Origin: Bin5 sp022821545
GTDB lineage: Bacteria; Chloroflexota; Anaerolineae; Caldilineales; Caldilineaceae
DNA: 64,000 bases
Direction: 5' to 3'
Assembly (NCBI GenBank): GCA_963664085.2
Contig: CAXXLO010000002.1
Span: forward strand, 2,852,001 to 2,916,000
Positions within the stretch are counted from its first letter, which is position 1. Each line of letters starts with the position of its first letter. Below the pieces are notes generated by a model. That model was not told the DNA's origin, ran no database searches, and saw nothing but the letters and a program-made list of their open reading frames with translations. Of this stretch, positions 1 to 8,653 are shown piece by piece. Made by a program: the position numbers and the translations under genes.

Positions 1-1030
1 TGTCAGAGTAGGCCCAGGCCTTGTCATACCAGGCCCAGTAGCCGTCGCCGCCGGTACGGAGGGCCAGGGCGGCCGCGGCCGCGAACGTTTCAGACAACAC
101 CCAGTAGTACCGGTCACGGTCGAGGATTACGCCGTCGGGGGTGAAGGTGTAGTGCATTCCGCCGTTCTGGTCATCCCAGCTTTTTTCGAGCGCGACGTCG
201 AAGAGATGGCGGGCGCGCGGCAGCATCCAATCTTCGGGGCGGTAGCGCTCCAGGATCAGCAGCAGCTTGGACCACTCGGTGAAGTGGCCGGGCAGGTAGC
301 CGTAGGGCTTAAAGAGGTTCTGCGGGTCGTCCTTATTGTAGTCCCAGTCGTGCGTCCAGTCGGCGCGGTAGTGTTCCCAGACCAGCCCGTCCGCCTTGTC
401 AGCCAGGTCAACACAGATGCGCCGCGCCAGCAGGTGGGCGCGATCGAGGTAGCGCGACTCGCCGGTGGCCTCGAAGGCGGACAGCATCGCTTCACACATG
501 TGCATATTGGCATTCTGGCCGCGGTAGGGATCGACGGCGTTCCAGTCGCCCGCCGCGATCAGGTCGGCGTAGAGCTGCGCGTCCGGCTCCCAAAAGCGCC
601 GCTCCAGGAGTTCGAATGTTTCGGAGGCAAGTTCTGTTGCGCCGTCAACGCCCGCCTTGGCCGCGCAGGCCGCGGCCAGCAGGACGAAGGCGTGCCCGTA
701 ACAGTGACGGTCGCCGTCTTCGACATCGCGGCCATTCAGCACCCAGGCGAATCCGCCGTCCGGCTGCCGGTGCATATTCTGGAGACAGCGCAGCCCGTGC
801 GCGGCCGCGTCGCGGTAAGCGGGTTCTTCGAGCGTCAGGGAAGCAACGGCATAGCAGTAGACAAAGCGGCAGGTACCAACCAGGTGCTTGGTCATGCGGT
901 CGAAGACTGAGCCGTCGTCGCGCACCTGGTTGATGTATCCGCCGTACTCGTTATCGAGGCAGGCCGGGTGGTAGAAGGAGATGATGCTGCGTATGTGGTC
1001 GCGCAGGAAGTCCGGGTCGCGGTATGACAT
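1..1030 (-). CDS. AGE-family epimerase/isomerase (N-acylglucosamine 2-epimerase-like), 3' truncated by window edge
   Basis: About 343 codons are visible, read leftwards from ATG at 1030, and the C-terminus runs off the window. An AGGAGAG ribosome site lies just before the start. The protein is a string of paired helices typical of the (alpha/alpha)6 barrel: an early YGGYINQVRDDGS motif, RFVYCYAVA, a GHAFVLLAAACAAKAG helix, NANMHMCEAMLSAFEATG, and HDWDYNKDD followed by FKPYGYLPGHFTEWSKLL. These match AGE/cellobiose 2-epimerase proteins, which interconvert C2 epimers of sugars in the cytoplasm and are usually about 400 residues long, so roughly 50 residues are missing. It lies 57 bp downstream of the alpha/beta hydrolase gene on the same strand and is probably cotranscribed. 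The exact sugar substrate cannot be assigned. Confidence 0.85.
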   Translation of the reverse strand, partial: MSYRDPDFLRDHIRSIISFYHPACLDNEYGGYINQVRDDGSVFDRMTKHLVGTCRFVYCYAVASLTLEEPAYRDAAAHGLRCLQNMHRQPDGGFAWVLNGRDVEDGDRHCYGHAFVLLAAACAAKAGVDGATELASETFELLERRFWEPDAQLYADLIAAGDWNAVDPYRGQNANMHMCEAMLSAFEATGESRYLDRAHLLARRICVDLADKADGLVWEHYRADWTHDWDYNKDDPQNLFKPYGYLPGHFTEWSKLLLILERYRPEDWMLPRARHLFDVALEKSWDDQNGGMHYTFTPDGVILDRDRYYWVLSETFAAAAALALRTGGDGYWAWYDKAWAYSD

Positions 1031-1087
1031 TATCTGTTCTCTCCTTGACCGGTTTGCGGCCGCGTGGGTCGGTACAAGGTCGCGCGG

Positions 1088-3016
1088 TCAGATCCAGGGG
1101 CCCCAGGGATCACATTTCTTCAACCTGCCGCCAAGCGCAGAGTAGACGTCGGGCAGGTCGAACTGCTCCAGACAGTTCTCAATGAAACACGATAACGGCC
1201 AATTGTGCAAGGGATTGTCGATGAGAAGCTGGTAGCTGGGGAGGTAGTGGACCAGTTCGCAGGTGGGTTGCGAAGGGTGCAAAAGCGCGGCCAGCGCCAC
1301 CGGCAGGGAGCCCAGGCCGCGGCCGATCAGATGAACGGAAGCGCCCCCATGTTCGAGGCAGTCGATTGTACGCAGGAGATCAAAGACGCGCCGCCCCAGA
1401 TAGCTCTCGCCCATCATGCTGCCGAAGCTGGCGTAAAGATAGTCCGCTCCGTAGGGTTCGAGCAGGTCGCTGGAACCGCAGGTAGCGGGGAAGCTCTGGC
1501 CGGCGCCGCGCAGGTCGACGGCGAGGATACGCTGCCCTGCGGTCAGGCGCCGCTGCAGCCAGGGGAGCGCGGCGCAGTCTTCCTCGCTGGACAGATGGCC
1601 GACGAGGAGAGAGACGTCGCCCTGAGGCCGGCGGCACTGGTTATCCAGGTCGCCGAACATGGTCAAAACGGCCTGAATGCCCGGTTCGGTTTCGATGGCG
1701 AACTGGTAGCCCTTGCCGGTCGCGGCATCCTGTCCCCCGCTGCGGCGGAGGAAACGGTAGTGGGGCGGCGCGTCGGGATAGTCGATATTCAGGTGGCTTC
1801 GGACGGTTTCCTTCAGGGACGTTTCATCAAGTTGGGAGCGCTTCGCCTGCAGCTCACCAGCCCGCGCCTGCGTGAAGCCGAAGATCTTCCTGCTGCCGAA
1901 GGGGACCACCTCGCCCCCGGCGGCGTTCAGCTGAGTCTCCGGGATCTCGTCCATCTCCGGTTCCCGGCAATCGACGTCCAGACCGGCATGCTTGATGAAG
2001 AAGCGGTACATCGCCTCGCGCGCATGTTTATGAAAGCCGTGATCGAGGTGGCCCACGCTGATTTCGGTGGAGTCGGGGGAGCCGAGCAACGTATGGATCT
2101 TCTTCAGTTCGTCATGGGCCTGCCTTGCGCCGCGCAGGTCAAAGTAGCAGTTCTCCTCGGCCAGGATCATGGTTGGGCGCGGCGCATAGGCCAGCAGCAG
2201 GTCGGCTTCGTCCAGGCCGAACTCCAATGCGCGCGGCGGGTTCTGTTCGGCATCTGCGGGCAGCTCGTTCTCGAGATTGCAGAGCCAGCTGGTGATATAG
2301 CAGTCGGGCGCGGCCATCGTAATACGAGGGTCGAGCGCGGTCACCTGGGTGGTCTGTGTCCCGCCGCCGGAGCAGCCGGTAACGCCGACCCGGCTCGCGT
2401 CCGTTTCCGGCCTCGCCAGCAGATAGTCGAGGCCGCGGATCGCGTCCCAGGCGAACCAGCTGCCGACGAAGTCCCCGGTGAGCAACATGCGGTTGCCTAT
2501 CATGTTGTGGGCGACGGTCGACCTGGGCCCGGTCTCCCCTTCAGGTACGCCCTCCGCGGCGTAAAACTGGCGCCGCTCGCCCTGAGAGACCGGGTCCATG
2601 ATGAGGACGGCGAATCCTTTGGCCGCCAGTCCGCGGGCGAAGAACTGGTAAGGCCCGTAGGCTTTGCCCGTATCGGAGTGTCCGCACAGTCCGAGGACGC
2701 AGGGCAACTCGGCGTCGAGCTGCGCCGGCAGGTAGAGGTTGGCGCTGACCAGGAAACCGGGCCGGCTCTCGTAGACGACCTTTTCCAGGCGGATATCGCC
2801 AAGATCCAACGTTCCGGTCGTCCGCGCGTTCAGGTCAGTCCTTGCCGGAAGCGCAGGGAAACAGCGGGCAGCCTTGGCGCGTACGTCGTCCACGTATGCC
2901 TCGGCCTGGGCGCGCGTCCGGACGGCGTCCAGCCTGGCGGCCCGATCCTGCAGGATGCGGCGCACACGGCCGACGGTATATTCGTGGACCATGTGTCCGT
3001 AGCGATTGTTGTACAT
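1088..3016 (-). CDS. two-domain alpha/beta hydrolase, acetylxylan-esterase-like, second domain degenerate
   Basis: This 642-residue protein has no obvious signal peptide. Residues about 90-350 form an alpha/beta hydrolase domain of the acetylxylan esterase/dienelactone hydrolase kind: LGLCGHSDTGKA oxyanion region, GVTGCSGGGTQ nucleophile elbow (Ser near 215), an acidic residue near AEENCYFD, and SVGHLDHGFH supplying the likely catalytic His near 326. Residues about 430-630 look like a second hydrolase fold (VDLRGAGQSFP, then HLIGRGLGSLP), but its elbow reads G-R-G-L-G, so the nucleophilic Ser is Gly. Only the N-terminal domain should be active. Its likely role is deacylation of a carbohydrate or related ester. 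It precedes the AGE epimerase on the same strand. The ester substrate is unknown. Confidence 0.75.
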   Translation of the reverse strand: MYNNRYGHMVHEYTVGRVRRILQDRAARLDAVRTRAQAEAYVDDVRAKAARCFPALPARTDLNARTTGTLDLGDIRLEKVVYESRPGFLVSANLYLPAQLDAELPCVLGLCGHSDTGKAYGPYQFFARGLAAKGFAVLIMDPVSQGERRQFYAAEGVPEGETGPRSTVAHNMIGNRMLLTGDFVGSWFAWDAIRGLDYLLARPETDASRVGVTGCSGGGTQTTQVTALDPRITMAAPDCYITSWLCNLENELPADAEQNPPRALEFGLDEADLLLAYAPRPTMILAEENCYFDLRGARQAHDELKKIHTLLGSPDSTEISVGHLDHGFHKHAREAMYRFFIKHAGLDVDCREPEMDEIPETQLNAAGGEVVPFGSRKIFGFTQARAGELQAKRSQLDETSLKETVRSHLNIDYPDAPPHYRFLRRSGGQDAATGKGYQFAIETEPGIQAVLTMFGDLDNQCRRPQGDVSLLVGHLSSEEDCAALPWLQRRLTAGQRILAVDLRGAGQSFPATCGSSDLLEPYGADYLYASFGSMMGESYLGRRVFDLLRTIDCLEHGGASVHLIGRGLGSLPVALAALLHPSQPTCELVHYLPSYQLLIDNPLHNWPLSCFIENCLEQFDLPDVYSALGGRLKKCDPWGPWI

Positions 3017-3167
3017 AACGGGATTTCCATGAATGGATGGGTGAGGGACAGTCTAACCCTTGATGCCGTTCGTGACAACCCCTTGCAAGATAGTGGCGAG
3101 GGAAAGGGTGAGGAGAGCGGAGGGCAGCTTCTCTAATCCACGAAGCCGCTCACGAGTTTCGACGCTA

Positions 3168-3196
3168 TTGACCAACTCCTACTTGCGCGGTATAAG
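3168..3196 (+). promoter_or_regulatory. candidate sigma70 promoter for the DUF4058 gene
   Basis: TTGACC at 3168-3173 and TATAAG at 3191-3196 are separated by 17 bp. They lie 37 bp upstream of the DUF4058 start codon, which has its own AAGGAG site. Prediction by eye only. Confidence 0.45.
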
Positions 3197-3232
3197 TGTG
3201 GCAGACCCTGTATAAGCGACAAGGAGACCGGA

Positions 3233-3760
3233 ATGCCCAGCCCTTTCCCCGGTGTGGACCCATATCTCGAATACGGTGGACGCTGGCCGGACATGCACCA
3301 ACGGTTGATCGCTTACACTTCTGAATGGCTTCGCCCGCAACTACGGCCGAAGTACGTTGCACGCATTGAAGAAAGAGTAGAACTGAGGCCAGAAGGCAGG
3401 AAGTTCATAGCCGACATTTCCGTTAATAAGCGATCGAGACGACTGTCGGAGACTCAGGTAGCTTACGGATCTCTGGTCGCCGATGAGCCGCAGACTCTCA
3501 GAGGATTGGATGAAGAGAGGCGCGTTTCTTTCATTCAGGTTGTCAAGGTTGCGTCAGGGGAGGTGGTCACGCTCATTGAGGTCCTGAGTCCGTCAAACAA
3601 GATTGGCCAGGGGCGAAAGCAATATATCGAAAGGCAGGATGAGATTCTCGATACTCCTGTAAACCTCGTTGAGATCGATCTCCTGTCCCGGCCAACAGCA
3701 ACTTATGCGCGCAACTTCGAACTATATTCTCCCGATGACTGGCGTTACCTAGTAGTGTAA
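3233..3760 (+). pseudogene. DUF4058 family protein, N-terminal part, interrupted by IS630-type element
   Basis: It opens with MPSPFPGVDPYLE, the signature N-terminus of DUF4058 proteins, which are common in Chloroflexota and Cyanobacteria and have no assigned function. A good AAGGAG site sits 6 nt before ATG. The native frame runs to base 3751. The last codons (Val-stop) come from the left end of the inserted element, giving a 175-residue truncated product. The missing part is found beyond the element at 4980-5258. Joining 3233-3751 to 4980-5258 gives exactly 798 bp in one frame (265 residues), the usual family length. The gene is therefore recently inactivated, although the truncated N-terminal product could still be made. 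Confidence 0.9.
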
Positions 3761-3830
3761 CTGATAGGGTTTGACGGACAGATAGACCAGTGGCACACTC
3801 TCCAGAAAAGCAGAGACAAGGAGAGGGGAA

Positions 3831-4292
3831 ATGCCAGCGAAACGATATCGAGTGCGCTTGACGGAGGAAGAGCGCAAGGAACTGGACCGGCAGGTGAACA
3901 CAGGGACAGGGTCGGCGCGCCGCTTAAGACGGGCTCGCATCCTGCTGATGGCCGATGAGGCGCAAGCGGGTGGGGGCTTTACAGACGCCGAGATAGCCAA
4001 GGCATTAAGTGCGGCTGCGCGCACAGTCGAGCGAGTGCGGGAGCGGTGTGTCACAGTCGGAATCGAAGCGGCCCTCACGCACACGCGCCCGAAACGGAAG
4101 CGGCCACGCGTCTTGGATGGCGCCGGCGAAGCCCGCTTGGTGCAGTTAGCCTGTAGCGCTGCGCCCGCTGGACAGGAGAGATGGACGCTGCGGATGCTGG
4201 CCGATAAGCTGGTTGAATTAGAGGTGGTCGAAAGCATTTCGCCCGAAACGGTGCGTACGACGCTCAAAAAAACGAACTTAAGCCTTGGTTGA
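3831..4292 (+). CDS. IS630-family transposase, frame A (N-terminal DNA-binding part)
   Basis: 153 residues starting MPAKRYRVRLTEEERKEL, the standard opening of this IS630 group. Residues about 45-130 hold two helix-turn-helix segments (FTDAEIAKALSAAARTVERVR; SPETVRTTLKK). GGGG-rich AGGAGAGGGGAA precedes the start. The frame ends shortly after a run of seven A residues (4266-4272). Reading there with a -1 shift continues Lys-Lys-Asn-Glu-Leu-Lys-Pro-Trp into frame B, which is the uninterrupted family sequence. Full-length transposase is therefore probably made by programmed frameshifting. Confidence 0.9.
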   Translation: MPAKRYRVRLTEEERKELDRQVNTGTGSARRLRRARILLMADEAQAGGGFTDAEIAKALSAAARTVERVRERCVTVGIEAALTHTRPKRKRPRVLDGAGEARLVQLACSAAPAGQERWTLRMLADKLVELEVVESISPETVRTTLKKTNLSLG

Positions 4293-4972
4293 AAGATGAA
4301 TGGTGTATTCCAGAAAAAGCGAGTGCAGAGTTCGTCTGCGCCATGGAAGATACGCTTGAGGTCTATCATCGGGCGCAGGATGACAAACGACCGCTGGTCT
4401 GTTTTGATGAAGGCAGCAAACAGTTGACCAAAGAGAGCCGTCTGCCTCTGCCGCCCCGACCGGGTAGGGTGGCCAAATATGACTACGAGTATGAACGCAA
4501 CGGCACCGGCAACCTCTTTCTCTGCTTCGCACCTCTGCAAGCCTGGCGTCATGTCAAGGTAACAGAGCGCCGCACCATGGTCGATTTTGCCCACTGCATG
4601 CGCGACCTGGTCGATATCCATTTCCCGCAGGCAGACAGGATCGTCCTGGTGATGGACAATCTGAACACGCACAAACTTGCTTCGCTCTATGAAGCCTTTC
4701 CGCCGACCGAGGCCCGCCGCATTGCCGCCAAACTCGAAATCCATTACACCCCCAAGCATGGCAGTTGGCTCAATATGGCTGAAATCGAACTCAGTGTCCT
4801 GCAGCGACAGTGCTTGAACGCTCGAATCCCTGACCAACAGACCTTGACGCAGCAAGTCGCAGCTTGGCAAAACCGCCGCAACGCTTCTGCATCGACTGTC
4901 AACTGGCGTTTCACCACCGCAGACGCTCGCATTAAGCTTGAACGCCTTTATCCGTCAATAAAAGATTGTTGA
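4289..4972 (+). CDS. IS630-family transposase, frame B (DDE catalytic part)
   Basis: This frame carries the catalytic core. VCFDEGSKQL supplies the first Asp, LVMDNLNTH the second and WLNMAEIELSVL the Glu, the DDE order of IS630/Tc1-mariner enzymes that cut at TA sites. The frame can start at TTG 4289, but the family alignment shows it is normally entered by -1 frameshift at the A7 run at 4266-4272, so the true fusion is about 380 residues encoded by 3831-4972. All catalytic residues are present and no stop interrupts either frame, so the element may still be active. Confidence 0.9.
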   Translation: MKDEWCIPEKASAEFVCAMEDTLEVYHRAQDDKRPLVCFDEGSKQLTKESRLPLPPRPGRVAKYDYEYERNGTGNLFLCFAPLQAWRHVKVTERRTMVDFAHCMRDLVDIHFPQADRIVLVMDNLNTHKLASLYEAFPPTEARRIAAKLEIHYTPKHGSWLNMAEIELSVLQRQCLNARIPDQQTLTQQVAAWQNRRNASASTVNWRFTTADARIKLERLYPSIKDC

Positions 4973-4979
4973 ACTACTA

Positions 4980-5258
4980 GTTAGTATCAGTCGACCCCAG
5001 CGGCGTACAAGCGTGGAAGTCTATGCATTCCCTCTAAGAGAACGGTTGCCGCGTCCAAAGATTCCCTTGTTGCCCGAAGACGGTGATGCCGTGCTGGATC
5101 TCCCTGCCGTATATGCGCGCTGTTACGAGGTCGGAGACTATGGCCTGCTGCTTGACTATAGCAAGCCGCCGCCGGTTTCGCTGAGCAAGGCTGAAGAAGA
5201 GTGGCTGGAAGCGCTGCTTTTGGAAAAGGGCTTGCGGACGGCGCCGGCGGATGCGTAG
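4980..5258 (+). pseudogene. DUF4058 family protein, C-terminal part (separated by IS insertion)
   Basis: Read in frame from 4980 the sequence gives Ser-Ile-Ser-Arg, then VEVYAFPLRERLPRPKIPLL, DLPAVYARCYEVGDYGLLLDYS and PPPVSLSKAEEEWLEALLLEKG, the usual C-terminus of DUF4058 proteins. The codon phase is exactly that needed to continue the fragment ending at 3751. A GTG at 5013 could in principle start an 81-residue fragment, but it has no ribosome site and is an internal codon of the original gene. Confidence 0.9.
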
Positions 5259-5271
5259 CCCTGAAGACGGG

Positions 5272-5286
5272 CAGACTCGCAGTCTG
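5272..5286. terminator. small hairpin between convergent genes
   Basis: CAGACT and AGTCTG form a 6-bp stem around a CGC loop between the convergent ends of the DUF4058 remnant and the GH32/43-like gene. There is no clear T-run, so this is a weak terminator candidate. Confidence 0.25.
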
Positions 5287-5300
5287 ACGCTTTGGGCGCG

Positions 5301-6770
5301 TTAGAGTGACATCTCCCAGGTCTGGACATTGGCGACCGTGGCGCCGCCGGCTTCGACGGCGAATCCCAGCCGGCCTCCCGGCACGTGGTCCATGGTGTAG
5401 CACTGGATGTGCTCGTCGTCGATGTAGAGTTCGACGTGCGCATCGCGCAGCAGGAGCCGCCAGCGCGCCGGTTCGCCGGCCGTGAATGGGTGTGGCTTGG
5501 CATCCTGCGGCCTGAACGCATAGCCGTCGTAACGCCCGACAGCAACGCGCCCGTCGCTCTGCGCGAACAGCAATGTTCCTTGACTGACCGTCTCCCCTTC
5601 TACAAACAGCCCCGCCCCGGACATCGCAGCATCTGAACCATGCACCGTCACCTCCGCCTCCAGTATGACACCGCGCGCAGTGTCGTACTTCGCCGGCAGG
5701 ATGGCCAGGCCCCCTGTTTCCGCGCTAAGCCGCGCCTGCCCGGTCTCCAGGGAACATGCGCCCTCCTGCAGGGCGTACAGCTGGCTTCCTTCCAGGACAA
5801 CAGGCATTTCCCTTCCCTTCAACGTCTCGTTGCCGGTCCACCAGTGCAGACTCAGGATGCCGTCTTGGTCTCGTTGCACCGATTTCAGAGGCGAGAAGTA
5901 GATGTCGTCGGGGCCGGCGTGCCCACTGCGCGGAACCGTGTGGTGATTGAGCAAGAGTTCGTCTCCGCAGCGGTAGAAGCGGGCGAAGTATGTGTAAAGG
6001 ATGGGGCTGCTGCCAAGAAACGGGGCCTGCCCAGGGTCGAGCGCGTAAGGTCCCTCCTGGCTTTCCGAATTCAGCACGAACATACCGCCCTCGCCTGCGG
6101 GCAGCCGGGAACGCTGGCGCGCGCCCAGCGGAGAGGAGCCTACGCCCAGGAGCATGTAGTGGCGGTCGCCGAATTTCTCGACCGCGCCGACCTCGACGCG
6201 GTCCCCCCAGACACCGGTCTCGATCACCGGCGGCGCGGCGCGAAAGTGGCGGCCATCATCAGAGACGACACAGCCAGCCGTCCCGCATAACCCGGCGGGA
6301 CCGTGCCGCGCCACTGCGGTCAGAAAGCCGATGTAGCCGTCGCCCTCCTCACGCGGCAGCGCCCAGATGCAGTCCCAGCGCGGCCTGGTAAAGGTTGGGT
6401 CGTCGTGGTACCAACGTGAATCGGCCCGGCAGATGTACTCCTCGTCGGGAAGGCGCGTCCAGTGCAGAAGGTCGTCCGATTCGGCGAAGAAGATCTCCTG
6501 GATGCCGGCGCGCTCCTCGGAGAAATTGAGCATGAACTTCTCACCCGCACGCCAGACCATGCCGGTGCCCAGCCAGACCGCGTCGTCCGCCTTGTGGATG
6601 ATGGGGCCGTGGTCGTCGAAATGCACGCCGTCGTCGGAAACGGCCACACTCATGCCGTCCCAGCGTACGTCTGCGCGCGAGTTGTGCAGGTAGAAGAGGT
6701 AGTGTTTGCCCTCATGGCAGTAGAGCCAGGTATCCCACATACGCGCGACAATGCTGGGTTTGAAGATCAT
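5301..6770 (-). CDS. GH32/GH43-like five-bladed propeller glycosidase with C-terminal beta-sandwich
   Basis: 489 residues. The first 320 or so read as a five-bladed beta-propeller: MWDTWLYCHEGKHYLFYLHN with the blade-I Asp, SDDGVHFDDHGPII, GTGMVWRAGEKFMLNFSE, RWYHDDPTF in place of the usual RDP, GDRVEVGAVEKFGDRHYML with an acid in the position of the EC motif, and DDIYFSPLKSV. Residues about 340-489 look like a beta-sandwich ending LYIDDEHIQCYT, as in the GH32 C-terminal module. No signal peptide is visible, so it probably acts on imported oligosaccharides. It lies 48 bp downstream of the sugar permease gene and is probably in the same operon. The family call is firm at clan level; the exact GH family and linkage are uncertain. 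Confidence 0.7.
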   Translation of the reverse strand: MIFKPSIVARMWDTWLYCHEGKHYLFYLHNSRADVRWDGMSVAVSDDGVHFDDHGPIIHKADDAVWLGTGMVWRAGEKFMLNFSEERAGIQEIFFAESDDLLHWTRLPDEEYICRADSRWYHDDPTFTRPRWDCIWALPREEGDGYIGFLTAVARHGPAGLCGTAGCVVSDDGRHFRAAPPVIETGVWGDRVEVGAVEKFGDRHYMLLGVGSSPLGARQRSRLPAGEGGMFVLNSESQEGPYALDPGQAPFLGSSPILYTYFARFYRCGDELLLNHHTVPRSGHAGPDDIYFSPLKSVQRDQDGILSLHWWTGNETLKGREMPVVLEGSQLYALQEGACSLETGQARLSAETGGLAILPAKYDTARGVILEAEVTVHGSDAAMSGAGLFVEGETVSQGTLLFAQSDGRVAVGRYDGYAFRPQDAKPHPFTAGEPARWRLLLRDAHVELYIDDEHIQCYTMDHVPGGRLGFAVEAGGATVANVQTWEMSL

Positions 6771-6818
6771 TTTCGGTTCCTTTCCGGTCGGAGCTGCGAT
6801 AGTTGGAGGATTGCAGGG

Positions 6819-7697
6819 CTACCCTTTTACGCCCGTTATCACGATGCCCTGGATGTAGTGCTTCTGCGCCACGAAGAAGAGGAGTACGGGCGGCAGCATT
6901 GCGATGAATGAGACGACCATCAGTTCAGACCACAACACGCCGTGCGCAGCCCGCAAAAAAGAGAGCGCAATCGCCAGCGGATAGGTCTCCATCCTGCTCA
7001 GATAGATCAGCGGCCCCAGAAACTCGTTCCAGGACCAGGTAAAGGCAAAGATGGCGGTGATGCCCAGGGCAGGTTTACTCAGGGGCAGCAGGATACGCAG
7101 GAACAGGCCTATGACGCCGCAGCCGTCGATGCGGGCGGCGTCGTCCAACTCCCTCGGGATCGTGGTATAGAACTGGCGCAGCAGGAATACAAAGTAGGCG
7201 TTGGCGAAGAAGTGCGGGACGATCAGGGGATTGTAGGTGTTGACCCATCCGATCCTGGAAAAGAGTATGAAGAGAGGGATCATGGTTACCTGTTGAGGCA
7301 GCATCATCGTACTCAGCACGATGAAGAAGAGAACACGGCTACCTCGAAAGCTCAGGCGGGCGAAGGCAAAGGCGACGATCGCATTGGAAAGTACTGTACC
7401 CAACGTGATCATCAGACTCATGTACATCGAGTTGCGGACAAAGACCAAGAATGAAACGGGGAAGATCGTCACCGCTCGAACATAGTTTGACCACATGAAC
7501 GGGTCCGGAATCCATATCGGCGGGAACTTTGTTATCTGGTGCGGCGGCTTGAGCGACGTGGAGAGCATCCAGGCAAGGGGAATCATGACAATGATCCCTC
7601 CGGCGATGAGTATCGCGTGGATGAGGACTGACTGGGTTCGCCGGGCTTTCTTTACGCTCGCTCGTTCAGTCCCGACGCCGATTGCCGCGCCGCTCAT
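6819..7697 (-). CDS. carbohydrate ABC transporter permease (MalG-like, CUT1)
   Basis: 292 residues with six predicted membrane segments. The cytoplasmic EAA loop reads IPRELDDAARIDGCGVIGLFLRILLPLSKP, the contact site for the ATPase in CUT1 sugar importers. The N-terminal LAWMLSTSLKP and C-terminal AQKHYIQGIVITGVKG are typical MalG-family ends. Its start overlaps the stop of the upstream permease by 4 bp (7694-7697), showing translational coupling. No ATP-binding subunit gene is nearby, so it probably uses a shared MsmK/UgpC-type ATPase encoded elsewhere. The substrate is unknown, but neighbouring glycosidase and kinase genes point to an oligosaccharide or sugar. Confidence 0.93.
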   Translation of the reverse strand: MSGAAIGVGTERASVKKARRTQSVLIHAILIAGGIIVMIPLAWMLSTSLKPPHQITKFPPIWIPDPFMWSNYVRAVTIFPVSFLVFVRNSMYMSLMITLGTVLSNAIVAFAFARLSFRGSRVLFFIVLSTMMLPQQVTMIPLFILFSRIGWVNTYNPLIVPHFFANAYFVFLLRQFYTTIPRELDDAARIDGCGVIGLFLRILLPLSKPALGITAIFAFTWSWNEFLGPLIYLSRMETYPLAIALSFLRAAHGVLWSELMVVSFIAMLPPVLLFFVAQKHYIQGIVITGVKG

Positions 7698-8617
7698 GAC
7701 CGCTGACCTCCGACCTCTGTCTCATAGTAGACCCACGCTTTGGACGATCGGAAGAGTACCAGAGTGAAGACCAGGAGAATCAGGAAGAAGATCCAGGCGT
7801 AGGCGCTGGCGTACCCCATGCGATACTGCCGAAAAGCGACCTGATAGAGGTAGAGTACCATCATCAGCGTGGCATTGACCGGGCCGCCTTTGCCTTCGGT
7901 CATCACGTAGACGTTTGTAAACACCTGCGAAGACCAGATGATCTGCGTTACGACGACGAAGAACAGGGTCGGGCTGATCATCGGGATGGTAATGCTGCGG
8001 AAGCGCCGCCAGATGCCGGCGCCGTCGATGGTGGCTGCCTCGTAGAGTTCGGTCGGGATGCCCTGCAGCCCGGCGAGAAAGATGAGCATATTGGAGCCGG
8101 CGCCCCAGACACTCATGATCACGAGCGCCATCTTGGCCGTTTTCCTGTCGAACAGCCAGCGCGGGCCCTCGATGCCAAATAGCGACAGCGCCCAGTTGAT
8201 CAGCCCGAATTCGGGCTGAAACAGCCACAGCCACAGCAGCGAAGCGGCGATGCCGGGAATAACCGCAGGCAGATAGTAGACGACCCTGTAGGTGGGCTGC
8301 GCGGAGATGTTCTGGTTGAGCAGAATGGCGATGAAGAATCCAACGCTGATCGTGAGAGGGATACTGAGGAAGACGTAATAGGCCGTGTTGTAGAGCGTCG
8401 TCCAGAAGAGCGTTCGCGTCGCGTCAAAGGTGAGGAGCTTGGTGTAGTTTTCGAAGCCTATGAACTCGAGCGTGAACAGGTCGGTCTCGGTAAAGCTGAG
8501 GCCCAGGGAAGTCAGCATGGGGCCGAGAATGAAGGTCAGGAAGCCAATCACCCATGGCGAAACCAGGAGATAGGCGATCAACTCTTCCCTCTGGCGCAAT
8601 GTACGTCGCGACCACAC
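7694..8617 (-). CDS. carbohydrate ABC transporter permease (MalF-like, CUT1)
   Basis: 307 residues with six predicted membrane segments, starting at GTG (8617) behind a strong GGGGGGAG site. The EAA loop reads IPTELYEAATIDGAGIWRRFRSITIPMISP. LLVSPWVIGFLTFILGPMLTSLGLSFT at the N-terminus is characteristic of the MalF/UgpA group. It partners the MalG-like protein encoded immediately downstream (4-bp overlap) and the binding lipoprotein encoded upstream. The ribosome site may be partly hidden in a CCCC/GGGG hairpin (8635-8647), which would reduce its translation relative to the binding protein. Confidence 0.93.
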   Translation of the reverse strand: MWSRRTLRQREELIAYLLVSPWVIGFLTFILGPMLTSLGLSFTETDLFTLEFIGFENYTKLLTFDATRTLFWTTLYNTAYYVFLSIPLTISVGFFIAILLNQNISAQPTYRVVYYLPAVIPGIAASLLWLWLFQPEFGLINWALSLFGIEGPRWLFDRKTAKMALVIMSVWGAGSNMLIFLAGLQGIPTELYEAATIDGAGIWRRFRSITIPMISPTLFFVVVTQIIWSSQVFTNVYVMTEGKGGPVNATLMMVLYLYQVAFRQYRMGYASAYAWIFFLILLVFTLVLFRSSKAWVYYETEVGGQRS

Positions 8618-8653
8618 AGTAGTTGACTTACTCCCCCCAGTTTGGGGTTGAAT

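Larger units (their letters stand above)
3752..4977 (+). mobile_element. complete IS630-family insertion sequence
   Basis: The element is 1226 bp and flanked by a TA duplication (3750-3751 and 4978-4979), as expected for IS630. Its ends are imperfect inverted repeats that both start GTAGT and share AAC at positions 8-10 and TTGACGGA at positions 20-27 from each end. It carries a transposase in two overlapping frames. The boundaries are supported independently because excising the element plus one TA restores the DUF4058 reading frame. Confidence 0.93.

Noticed and set aside
1205..3136. 643-codon open frame on the plus strand opposite the alpha/beta hydrolase
   Set aside because: It is the antisense of a gene with clear motifs. 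The frame stays open because GC-rich codon bias suppresses stops; it has no family similarity and no ribosome site.
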